DNA from: Marsupella aquatica
Taxonomy: Eukaryota; Marchantiophyta
Assembly: GCA_973895155.1 (NCBI GenBank)
Contig: OZ316891.1
Span: 10,044,001-10,108,000 of the forward strand
Length of the DNA: 64,000 nucleotides
Reading direction: 5' to 3'
The position numbers and the translations under genes were made by a program. The notes below the pieces were generated by a model. The model was not told the DNA's origin. It saw only the letters and a program-made list of their open reading frames with translations, and ran no database searches. This document shows, one piece after another, positions 32,163 through 43,520 of this stretch (the first letter of the stretch is position 1; every line of letters starts with the position of its first letter).

Positions 32163-34795
32163 CATTTACTGTTATGGGGACTGGGGAAACGTAACGTACA
32201 TGATGTGTTTATAAAGATCGGGAATATTCACTCAGACTGGAGTTTGTACAGTGCTGATGCAGAGTTTAATTGAGTTGATTTTGAGAACCCCACTTTCTAG
32301 GGCGTGTACAGTGTAGAGGTTGAAGTAGTTTCGAGAGCATGTGAGAAGCTCGTCGCATGCCGTTCGTCTGAGCTTTCTCAAGAGTACGAATTATTGTAGA
32401 GGGCAGGTAGTCTGCACCGAGGAGGGGATATCTTTGTATATAGCTGGCGCAATATATTTAGCCTCCCCTTGTCAGACATTTCTTGTGGCCAGTCAGTCAA
32501 ATGAAGAGCATCAGATCTTGCAGTAGGTCTGGAAGGTCCATCTTCTCTCAAGAGGGGATGCCACAACCCTTACCTTTCGAAGCAAAGCGTTTTTGGGCTC
32601 TTTATTTAATGCCACCCGCACCGATGCATTTGTAAGTCCTGGCGTTAGGCAGGATTTTGTACGGTGTCGTGGGTGTACGTTCATTCATTGACAAATATAA
32701 TTCTTTTCCAGTAGGCTGAAGCATGACCTTCAGATGTATCGAAACAAAATTCTCTTTGGAAATCGATATGAAGTCTTACGAGATTCGTTCTTGCACAGAC
32801 TTTCCCACCCACAAAGTCTTTGAGTTGTCTCTTTTTTGGTATTGTGGTTTACGATGTCAATGTGTTTGCGTTTGTTTTAGTGCGCTGGATACAGTCCCGG
32901 CATGGTGGTTTGGGGCATGCTTTTCTTCCACGCCGACGCTTTTGTCAGCGGAGCAAGCTTTTCACGGCACCCTGTTTGGCTAGATTCGCCATCAAACGAG
33001 TTCGGTGTTCATTTTGAATGTGTTGTATATCTAACTCGCCACGGTTTCTCACCAGGAATCGGTGACTTGTGTACCCCTCAAGGTGAGTAATACATTAGGG
33101 AGGAGCTCCAAGTCATAATTCATTAGACGTTCACGGTTGAGTCATGCGTACGTGATAGTACTCGTGATGTCTCTTAATAATTCAATAATCTTAGTACAGA
33201 AGTGCTCTTTCAACCGTGTCCTCGTTGCATGAGAATTTTTCGTTGCAAGGTGTAACTGTCATCATCTGCAGAGTTTTTTCCGAAGGCAACTGGCGTGCAA
33301 ATTCCTCCTCCCATTTCGTCTTGGAATAATTTTAGAAGATTGTGTTCCGCACTAGTTCATTGTTTAGGGTCTAGCTAAGTCTGGTTATTTCAGGCAGAAA
33401 CCCACCATGCTCTATAGGGACTTTCCTTGATAATGTCTCTTCTCTTCAAATCCTGAAAGCACGTTTTCTGGATCATATTGGAAATTGACACCACTAAGTA
33501 ATACTATGCAAAGAGCCACGTTACGATTTTCCTTCGCAGCACCGTACCTAGTTTCTGTAATTGGTCAAATGCTGTTTGATACTTTCACAATCATTCGACA
33601 GATGGAGCTGGAAGCGTCTTCACCTCCTGCTGGTAGGGAGAACAAAGATGTTGCGTATGAAATCCAGCATCCTCCGCGCATTAGTTATTCTAACCAATTT
33701 CAAGAGCTCTGTCATTTGTTGCTACAGTACTTTATTATCTAAAGTTTAAATGTCCCTTCGGAAATATTTGAGTGGTACCATCCGTAGCTCTTCTCAATGG
33801 GTCTTAGTTGTAGGTGGAGTGTTCATACCAGTTAGTACCTTCAAATTCAAGGAAATGTGCAAGATGTATTTCTTCACTACTGGAAGTTTTCCTACAAATG
33901 TTTTGGGCGTCAACTAGTTGACATCCAAGAACAAGACGTGATGCCCTATCGCAAGTTCGCAGAAATCTTACGGAGTATGACATTCGCTGAATCGAACTGG
34001 TCACGCCACAGCGGAACAAGTGTGGCTTAGACATCTTACATTGCCTGTAGTACATTATTGTGCGCTTTTTACTATATAATATAGCATATAGTAGAAAAGC
34101 TCCATCAACATTTCGATCTCAGTAGTTCTTGCAAAATCAGATTTAGCATGCATTGTTTTTCAATTCTTGAAGGGTTACAGGCCTGGATTTTGACGATGTA
34201 GCATGCTTCTGTGAGTCATGGGATCGATCCACTGGGATTCGGCACTGGGATCAATTTTAGTAGCATAAATTAAGTTCAAGTAGCAACAAGTGGTAACTTT
34301 TGTTTGAGAGTATCTTTGATTCGACCATTGCCAAATCATTAGCGCCAGTTCCGTGCATTAAAAGAATGAAACATCGGATGAGATCTACATTCACATAGTC
34401 CGAACTTTTCTACAAAGTTATTGCAGGTTCGCTCGATTTGGACAATTGCACATATAACCCAGCTCTGATTTCGGAGCTGTATTCTCGGGAGTATCCTGGG
34501 GATGGAAGGTGGGGTGAAAAACTTATCCATAGCAGCGTTTTATTGCATGTAACTTGGTACAATTGGACGCTTCAGCTCGCTTCATGGGATCTCGTCTAGC
34601 CTTCCATATCGAATCTCTTCATTATGGGCCTCAATTCAGACGGACACAAAAAGCATCTTTCACCATGTTCTGCTCTGGACTCCAGTCAGCTCGGAGTCAA
34701 ATACTCCCTCGCCCATTGATTTCTTTTGTCCCCATACCTTCCGCCGTTCTCCTCCCTCCTCCTCAACGCTGCATCTTTAGCTAAAATGAGAACTA
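32163..34795. other. 3' side of the serine-rich protein-like gene, then intergenic
   Basis: The first few hundred bases probably include its 3' untranslated region. Beyond, frames of 60-85 codons occur (one from ATG 33509 to 33742) with no recognisable motif. Confidence 0.35.
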
Positions 34796-35230
34796 GTGGT
34801 CTGGGTGATCGCAATTGCGTACGCCCATCACCGTGTCACATTGCTTTCGGTTGCATGCAATGCCGCCGGCAATGGTGACACGTCCACGAGTCCGATGCAA
34901 ACACCAGTGTTGCAAACCAGTACCGCAGCCAACAAGTCTTATCCAGATTCTCGAAGACAAGACGCTACCACTAGAGGAGATAAGTTGGAAAAGTCGGAAA
35001 GGTGACTGCTGTGTCTCTGACGAAAGGCTCGCTTGTCACTCGAACTAAACTTCGTCCATCCACTGCCAGCTGAAACGACTGCTTGATTGACACGAACCAT
35101 GGCGACCACGTGACATCCCGTTGCAGATACTCCAGATCTAAAACTCCTCCGCCCTTCATTTTCGCGACGCAAAAGCGTCAAACCGCCATAGCCAAGCAAC
35201 CTCAGGCACAATAACGAACCTGTCCCGAAG
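34796..35230. other. GC-rich island with overlapping open frames on both strands
   Basis: Balanced base composition with many CG dinucleotides, unlike the AT-rich flanks. A minus-strand ATG frame (35159-34971, 62 codons, starting MKGGGVLDLEYLQRDVTW) and overlapping frames on both strands are open. It may be the promoter or first exon of an unrecognised gene or a GC-rich relic; nothing decides between these. Confidence 0.2.
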
Positions 35231-35279
35231 CCTCTGGAGCTCTACTAGTGTACTATTTTGCTCGAGCTTCGAGTATCTA

Positions 35280-36060
35280 CTAGGGTGATTTTATTTTACT
35301 ATTTTTCCTTTTCCGCCAGGGTCAAATGTCATCTGGAGTGAAGGGGAAGATGCCAGGAAGATTAGTTATCTAGTTTTTCCTAGATTACTTTCCTAATTAC
35401 TGTTAGGTGATTAGATCTCCCTAGATTAGATTTACTCTACTCCGCTTGGTCTAGCTTTGAGCACCTAGAATAGATTCAGTGTAATTACTTGCTCGAGCTT
35501 TGAGCACCGGCCAGCTTAATAGTTTTTTCTTTTTTTTTCTTTTGTGAAATCTGTGAAACCTCACATAAAGGGGATAGTCCGTCACAACATTTGAATTCTA
35601 CCTATGAGTCTCAAATCAAGTGAGTTACCACACAACCATGCTTCTCTGGGCACCTGCCAGCTTAGTCTTATTTAAGGTTTTTTTCCCTTTTTTGCCAGTG
35701 TGACAAACGTCACCTTATGTGAGTCAAACTTAAGTGAAGGAGAAGTGGTTAGGAATATCACCTTATGTGAGTCAAACTTAAGTGAAGGAGAAGTGGTTAG
35801 GAATATTCTTTATCTAATCTTCCTAGGTTACTGCTGAAGTTGAGATCTTGGGAAGATTGTTAGATTCTGGCTTATAGTGTGTGTTGCTGGGTGGGAAAGT
35901 GGCTAATGAAAACTAGAGAACTTAGGGAATTTTTTACCAATAGCCACAAAGACTTTTCATCGAGGTGAAATCCAACAAAAATTTTCCCACTAGAGAGGTG
36001 CTGATACCCACCTTCTCCCCTCTTATATGTGAGTTGATAAGGCTAGGCATTTTCTCTTAG
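35280..36060. repeat. Dispersed repeat R1 copies with a 48-bp tandem duplication (35711-35806)
   Basis: The unit caccttatgtgagtcaaact ... ggaatat occurs twice, at 35711 and 35759. Flanking ggcaaatgtcacc-like, gttagatctcc-like and gaggtgaaatccaacaaaa strings match R1 at 15 kb and 51 kb. A second partial R1 copy starts near 35300. Confidence 0.7.
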
Positions 36061-36498
36061 GGTTCTGAATATTGGTAACAACAGTTAGTCTAATCATTGT
36101 CTAATACTTATTTAAGGTTAAATGTATCACCAACATATTCACTAGTAGGATGTAACTTGTGAGTGGGACTTAAACTCATTGTTACAGAGTCATCTAAGAG
36201 ACAACGCGAGTTAAGTCTATGAGTACTCGGTATGCCTAATTTGGCTAATACTTTTGTTGAATGTTATTCAAATTCTTACGTTGTATATGTTTTTTCCTTT
36301 TTGTTTCTTAAGTTCTTTCTTTGAACCTTAGTTTATTTATGTTCATATTAGATTAGATGTTATTTTGTAAGCTCCTCAGGGTACCAAGAACCATATCAAG
36401 AATATTATTAAGGAATGTCATACTACATTTGACTTCGGGATTCCACATAGGTGAGGCAGGGGAACTGGCAGATTTGTATATAATAGTCGTAAGCTGGT

Positions 36499-38264
36499 TC
36501 ACGATCTTTGATTGAAAAAAGATTTTAGCAGATGTCCATTTAAGGTTTTTCCAGCAAACAAAGTTTCTCAGTCTACTTTTGGAGTGATATCTTTGACACC
36601 TAGCCAAAACATGTTTCCACTGCCTATTTCAACAGAAAACACGTGTTCGGGGGCATTTTACCTGGAGGAAAATTTTCCAGGCTGTAATGTCTGGAATTTC
36701 ATTTACTACCCATTTCCCGGAACAGTCTTATATTTCTCACAATCTTAATGGATGAAAGGAGAATGATGAATTGAGCTCCTCACTTGTGTTTTACCGTACC
36801 TGATCCACAAGTCCATTGAGAGCGTCTCGTGACCAAAAATGTCATCAGATAGTGCATTCAATACTGTACTGAGAGAATGGGAATGGATAGAGAGCTTCAG
36901 AATTTTAGACCTCTCATTTCATGTAAAGCCAAGTGGATAGGTCAGTTAATATGAATGGTTGTCATGACATCTCAAAGCGAAATCTCGGAATGTGAATGCT
37001 CCATTGTTGTCCTCTTTTTCATGTAAAGTCCCCCTAATTCCTGTGGTCTAGAGAAGTCGAGCCATTTTGGAGCCAGTTGCACAGCTTCCTCAAAGGCAGT
37101 TCCCCTCCTAAAAGAACAGCCATTTAGAGGGGGAGAGTCCTAAGTAGGCTCATTCATTCATGCACTATGCACACAGTAAACAGCAAAATCTCGTTAATTT
37201 CCACCAGAACTCCTATCTGCCCACCTGTATGGCTCCCATTCCTGGGTTCCCAACTCAGCCGCCCAATTCAAACCTCGTTGAGATGGTCCCGAATTCAAAG
37301 ATGCTCCACGATCAGCATTTCAAACTCTTGAGTGCAATGTAGATGTCCAACTCTTGAGTGCAATGGAGATGTCCCTACTCAAGAAGCATAGTTGTCTATG
37401 GGACGGAGTGCATGTTTAAATCTCGAGGTAGACGAGTTTGCAGATGCAATTTAGCATTTCTGTCATGACTGAAAGTATGTCTGCCTGTCTTGTCTTCCAG
37501 TTCATGTGTGAAATGCCAAAGGTACAGTCATGTCCCCCACACAAAAAGTTTTCCTTGCAAAATCGCTGGGTCTTGGCATTGAAAATGACATCGTTTCCTC
37601 AGAATGAAGCACTTCTCCTTTGTTGCAAGTTGTGCAAATCTTTGAGGTTGGACTCAAATTCATCCTTAGCTATTTCCATCAATAAGAAACGCTGGAGGAT
37701 GCTGGCCGAGAGCTGAAATGCAACAGCAACTTCGTAGATATGCCTTGCCGTCTCAACGACGAGCTTCTAAGATGCCAATCCCACATGCCGTAACCAAAAA
37801 TGAAAGAAACTGTCACTCCTTCAGGAAACCTCTACTGCTATTTGTCACGTCAATATGTTGGTATTCCCCTCTCAGCCGGATCATAGGTGTTACTCATGTA
37901 ATAATTTTTGCCTTTTGTAGGAACTGAATAACAGCAAATGTACATGTAAAGAAGAGCATATCGAACTTGACAATTTCGAGCGCTTGATATGACAGACTCC
38001 TTCCCATGGTTTTTTATTTCATGTCTCCGGAGAAGTGCTGGAATGTTTTCTGTCATAATGGAGGTGTTTCACCCACGCTGCACAAAATCTACTAACGATC
38101 AGAGATGGCAAGAATTGTGGACGGGATACCACCACATATCGAGCAACGCTTTGTGGGGTCCTACAGATTAAGATCCTGATTTGTGACCAATCCTCAAGGG
38201 ACTGCTTTACGAGAAATTTTGCATTAGTTTCGATATCAGACAAAAAGTTCTGCATAGAGGCCAT
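36499..38264 (-). pseudogene. Probable decayed multi-exon gene, family unknown
   Basis: Five minus-strand blocks read as protein in 5'-to-3' order. (1) 38264-38019: an ATG-started 81-codon frame beginning MASMQNFLSDIETNAKFLV. (2) 37766-37416: preceded by an AG acceptor and containing VETARHIYEVAVAFQLSAS and LMEIAKDEFESNLKDLHNL, interrupted by one TGA at 37599-37601. (3) 37108-36972: preceded by TTCTTTTAG, reading FEEAVQLAPKWLDFSRP. (4) 36903-36745: SIHSHSLSTVLNALSDDIF. (5) about 36651-36499: FSVEIGSGNMFWLGVKD, with an internal TGA. No clean splice model joins them, and stops interrupt two of them, so I favour a pseudogene. A second minus-strand frame (36607-36353) overlaps block 5. I do not recognise the family. 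Confidence 0.35.
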
Positions 38265-39009
38265 CGTAATCCATTTAAAAAAATGCTCGCTCTGCTTTGG
38301 GCATAGGGAGGGGTAAGTAGGTGGGGAAAGATCGCATCACACTCACTCCTTACCGATTGCAATCTACTCACAAGTCAACAGATGAGAGAGCCTACTGCCA
38401 ACAAGGTAACCAAGGACAGAACTCTCAAATCACTAAATCTTATTTTCCCCAAAAGACATACGCCAATGTAACATTTGTTCAGCCTCAAACTTCCTCAAGA
38501 TCTCATGCATCAAAATCACTTCCAATGTTTCATGTTCTGCATTTCCACTTCAGTGCATGTCCCACTCAAAAATTAAATAAAACCGATTCAACTTGCAGAG
38601 TTTGCCACAGATCTCAGATACCATGGTCAGCTATCAGCGCTCCAAAACGATTCTCGTGCGCGGAAATGTCACCCATCCCTTGTCCCCGTCAAATAGCTTG
38701 TGAGAAATTTATTACAACTAAGCTCTTTTCTTATGGGTGACGGAAATTGGGATTACATTAAAGGATTCTGCAAACCACGTTATTTGGAAATCATACGAAA
38801 TCATCCATTGCTTTCCCCTGGACTGGCTTGAAGGGTTTCAAAGTGTAACGACCTTATTCCATCCTTCGTTCTTGTTCTTCATCTTCTTCTTGTAAAGAAA
38901 CTGGTTTCCAAGACAGCTACAATTATCTTTATTCTCATCTACGTAAACTGGGACGCCGCCAAAAGCGGCACTCTATTGAACAACGGAGGTGTAGAAGTGA
39001 GGATGTGAT

Positions 39010-39357
39010 ATGGCTATGGCCGGTGAGCCACCCAAAGGCCTTTACTACGACGACGCTGGCACCACCCAGAAACGCACCAAAATCCGAAAGAAAATTACTC
39101 CTGTGTCGTTCGTTCAGTGAGTTGTTCCGATACAGTGCAACGGACAATGATGAGGAAACCAAGGATCTCCCCGATAGAACAACAAATTCAGAATTTCATG
39201 CAAAATTCACATTCAGCAAGTTCCTTTGGCTAGAATCTCTCTGATAATCACAAACTTCGATATTAATTACGGAGACTGGACAGTATCCAATCCAAACGAC
39301 CAAACCAAACCTCAGCCAATATTGCCTGAAGATTTTAGCCTCCACACACTTCGGTAG
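39010..39357 (+). CDS. Possible small two-exon gene, 90 residues, unknown
   Basis: Exon 1 (39010-39116) starts MAMAGEPPKGLYYDDAG and ends at a consensus donor CA/GTGAGT. Exon 2 (39192-39357) begins after ACAAATTCAG and continues in the same phase for 55 codons to TAG (ending EDFSLHTLR). A pyrimidine-rich leader lies upstream (38860-38900). The intron would be only 75 bp with a weak polypyrimidine tract. There is no recognised motif. The phase agreement is suggestive, but a chance pairing of frames is possible. Confidence 0.22.
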
Positions 39358-40499
39358 ATTTGATGTTCAAAATTTTCATTTCTCATTTCACGATGATTCT
39401 AGTTTCAGATATTCATTGACGTGTTACCAAAAGCATACCAGGAGTTAGGGCCCCTTGACATAGAGTTTAGTGCGGGTTCATTGATTACTCGGTTGCATTG
39501 TCATCCTACTCGCTATGGAAAATCTATTAAGGAATGAAATAAGATTTGAGAATGGCAGGCAGAGAGATCTACTTCAGATGTAGAATTTTGACCCGGTTCT
39601 TTCCCTCTCAGGATATTATAACGCAAACCCCATGCCCATTGCTCCAGAACATGAGAATGGTTGGTCGAAGAATGTAATCTGGAGACAAGATGATATTAAT
39701 GTAAGAGTGAGCTTATGAGGGGTGGTGATTCCAGACAGCACTTTCTCCAGCTTCTGTCAGATACGTATTGTGCATAACCTGGCTCGTCTTCAACAGACTG
39801 CCCCCCTCGCTGCCCACCTCTGCGCCCTCATCTCCCACAGATGTGGTCACTTCGATAAGGACGATGTAATATCCAAGTCCAGTCCATGAAACAAACAAAA
39901 CAAAATAAAATAATGTCCATTGGAGAATCACCACCACTCATAAGCTTGATTCAGGACAAGAAGTTGCCAGAATGGCAACGTTTCCCATCAATATCGTTAG
40001 GGGATTCATCCAACAAATCAACAACAGAAGCATTCCGCAGAAATCGTGGGCCACATTCAGAGCAGTGACATGCTGGGCTATTAGAAAGACAGGAACGCGT
40101 CTGTGCATGCCACTTGATGCTAGAGCTGTACAGTGCTTAAAGAATAAATGGCATCGGTCAGGGATTTACCTCAAGCTTAACTGGTCACAACACTTAGTCA
40201 GAATCAGAGCAGGCAGGCCATCATACCCTCACTCAGTACGTCATATTTATTCTGAGGTGTGGCCCCTCAACCCTAAACACATGAGGTTCCACCAGCCCCC
40301 TTCGAGACTTTGCTACTTACTTAGAAGTAAGACAACCACTCCATAGAGTCATAACGGTAGGCCAACCTTGTCTGTTTGCCGTACAAGGCATCATCGGATT
40401 GGACCCATTGTCAAGTTCTATTCTGTTAACTAGTCAAAGGGAATGATTGCACTCCACCGATTGTTGTTAGATGCGTTCTGGGTCCGCAAATCCTGGCTC
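39358..40499. other. Intergenic, no gene recognised
   Basis: A plus-strand frame of up to 124 codons (39972-40346) has no motif and poor start context. No repeats of note until the satellite array begins. Confidence 0.4.
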
Positions 40500-42030
40500 T
40501 TCGCCTCGGTCCCCCTCGAGCTGCTCCGAATCTGTCAAGGCAACAAATCCAAGGACATACGTAATTCTCTCATCACTCCTGAGAGGATCAAACTATTCTG
40601 AATCCTTGAAGACAACAAATCCAAGGAAGGCTCTCAACAATCCAGTCCAGTAAACCAAAAATATAAACTGAATGGGAATGTTGGAGAAGCTATTGAACAG
40701 TGGAGAACCACTCCTTCCTCACAATCAGGTTTGAGTGTTAAAAGGAACGATTTCTTCTCAATCATTGAAGGCAACAAATCTAAGGAAGTCTTCCACAATT
40801 CAGTCCAGTAAAGGATCAAACCAAAAATAGATACTGAATGTGAATGTTGGAGAAGGCAGTGAATAGTAGAGAACCAATCCTTCCTCACAATCTGGTTTGA
40901 GTATTTAAGACGGATAATTCTCCTGAACCCTCGAGGCAACAAATCCCAGGAAGCCTCTCGACAATTCAGTCCAGTACAGGATCAAACCAAAAGTAGATCC
41001 TGAATGTGAATGTTGGAGAAGGCAGTGAACAGTCGAGAACCAATCCTTCGTCACAATCAGGTTCGAGTGTTTGAGCAGATGATTCCCCTAAACCCTTGAG
41101 GCAACAAATCCCAGGAAGTCTCTCGACAATTCAGGCCAGTAAAGGATCATTCCAAAATAGATACTGAATGTGAATGTTGGAGAAGGCAGTGAATAGTGGA
41201 GAACCAATCCTTCCTCACAATCTGGTTTGAGTATTTGAGACGGATAATTCTCCTGAACCCTCGACGCGACAAATCCCAGGAAGCCTCTCGACAATTCAGT
41301 CCAGTAAAGGATCAAACCAAAAATAGATACTGAATGTGAATGTTGGAGAAGGCAGTGAACAGTGGAGAACCAATCCTTCCTCACAATGTGGTGCGAGTGT
41401 TTGAACGGATGATTCTCCTGAACCCTCGAGGCAAAAAATCCCAGGAAGGTTCTCGATGTCAGTCCAGTAAAGGATCAAACCAAAAGTACATACTGAATGT
41501 GACTGTTGGAGAAGGCAGTGAACAGTCGAGAACCAATCCTTCGTCACAATCAGGTTCGAGTGTTTGAGCGGATGAGTCTCTTAAACCCTTGAGGCAACAA
41601 ATCCCAGGAAGTCTCTAGACAATTCAGTCCAGTAAAGGATCAAACCAAAAGTAGATACTCAATGTATATGTTGGAGACGGCAGTGGAAATGTCGAGAACC
41701 AATCCTTCCTCACAATCAGGTTTGAGTGTTTGAACATTTGAGTCTTCTAAACCCTCGAGGCAACAAATCCCAGGAAGTCTCTCGACAATTCAGTCCAGTA
41801 AAGGCTCAAACCAAAAGCAGATACTGAACGTGAATGTTGGAAAAGGCAGTGAACAGTGGAGAACCACTCGTTCCTCACAATCAGGTTCAAGTATTTGATG
41901 AAGGGATGATTTCTCCTGAATCCTTCAAGGACCAACCCAGAAATAGACACAGCGTGCTGGAGAGCACACTAGACAGTGGCTCCCGTAGTGGAGCACCATT
42001 ACTTCCTCACAATCAGGTTTGAGTGCTTGA
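40500..42030. repeat. Satellite array, about 166-bp unit, about nine copies
   Basis: The marker acaatcaggtttgagtgttt recurs at 40721, 40887, 41053, 41217, 41383, 41546, 41712, 41877 and 42009; spacings are 163-166 bp except the last (132). Each unit also carries ggcaacaaatcccaggaag, caattcagtccagtaaaggatcaaacca and gaaccaatccttcctcacaat. The first and last units are the most diverged. Minus-strand frames within units (up to 102 codons) are by-products, since 166 is not a multiple of three. Confidence 0.95.
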
Positions 42031-43199
42031 AGGATTCATGCTCAATTTCTCATCACAGCTCCCAGAATGTCAACGTTGGAGCCGTGAGGTGATCTGCAAT
42101 AATTGTGCACCATGATGACACACCCTGGCATATTGGCATGCATCACATCCATGGTTTGTTGATGAGGGCTATAATTATGAGGAGCGTCAACCGAGCATGC
42201 TAAAGGTGGACAAGGATAGCTACCCTACCCTACCAGTCAGGTATTCAGTTAGACGGTTCCTGGAAAGTTATTTATTACAACTCTTAGGGCCCCACTTTTT
42301 TGGGTCCCACTCTTAGATGCTCCCTGCCAGTTTCCATTTAAGTGGTACCTGTTTTTCCGTTCGGGTGGTACCTTTTCTAGTAACGTGTACCTCGCATCCT
42401 TTTACTAACGTCTCCCTGGAATTATTAAGGTCAAATAAATTTAGTTCTTAACTTGACCCCAGTTTGCATATGGATTACTATCGACTCGCTATAGATAATC
42501 AGATCTATCTTCTCAATGGTAGTGGGTCTCCTATTGTTATGTGACCAGGTGCCATTGGCTGCACATTTAACCCACTGATCTTTTGTGCGCTGCATTATAA
42601 GGATGGCCTTGAACTTTCGGCCGGGCCTCATGTGGGAAGGGGGAGATCCGCGGGTTAACCTGCAGTAAATGGCGCCTCCCCATATGGCAGCTAGAGACCC
42701 CGCACCAATGCAAACAGAAGTTGAGTTATCTCTACTAAATCAATACTAACCCATGTACAAAATGAAGGTCAGGTTAACAAATATTTTAGTTTGGGGGACA
42801 CCTTAGGATATTCCAATAGTTTGGGGGAAAGGTTCCTTTGGAACCCAGGTCAACATTGCTCTGAACTGGGCTGGCCCTTTGCCATCATGAACTCGGACAG
42901 GGAAGGCTCAAATCACAGGCTTTTTCCTCGCCTGTTGGTCCACTCAACCTGTTGGTCCAACCCCCAATTTTCTAGAAGGGAATTACCAAATGTTGCTAAA
43001 TCTGGGACCCAATGATAGGGCAGGCGCGGGCTTGACTAGGCAGCACTCAATCTTGGTGCAAGGTTTGTAAGGGCAAGAAGGGCAGGGGCAACAGTCTACA
43101 AGTGCTAGTGTTTTAAGGGAAGGGGAAACTATGGACTGCTGCTATGGTTTCAATAGGGTTTGGCGGGACCAATTTGCCTGGTCACATGGCACTGTGTTG
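42031..43199. other. Intergenic, no gene recognised
   Basis: Contains gtttgggggac and gtttgggggaaagg strings that recur near 43610-43650 and, inverted, at 49050-49110, a sign of another dispersed element. No coding sequence recognised. Confidence 0.4.
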
Positions 43200-43520
43200 A
43201 ACTAAGACGTCATTTGCAACGACCATACAACCATGACTCATTCCATGCACACATAGTCGACACAATCTTTATGTGGTTCACCTCTTCTCCAAGGCTACGT
43301 CCACACGAACACTAAAGCTTTACTTCAAGAGTAGACGAACACACATGCTCTCCCTCTTCCTCAAGTTGCTCCGTTACAATGAGTAAGCACCACCCCACAA
43401 CGGCTTACACTAGCCCTGGTATATACAAGGTCACACACGACTAACCTAACCTTAGCTAAGACCCTAACTATGGTTAGCCTAAGTGCAATAACCTTTGAGT
43501 CACAAGACTAAGAGCAATCC
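43200..43520 (+). repeat. Dispersed LTR-like repeat (family R3), best preserved copy
   Basis: Contains atgtggttcacctcttctcc, ggctacgtccacacgaac, ctaaagctttactt and gactaacctaaccttagc in the same order as 18190-18450. This looks like part of a plant LTR, but no coding domains flank it. Confidence 0.5.

Noticed and set aside
40634-41950. Series of similar minus-strand frames (KDWFSTVHCLLQHSHSV...) that look like a protein repeat
   Set aside because: They are translations of the 166-bp satellite. The unit is not a multiple of three, so no continuous repeat protein can be made.
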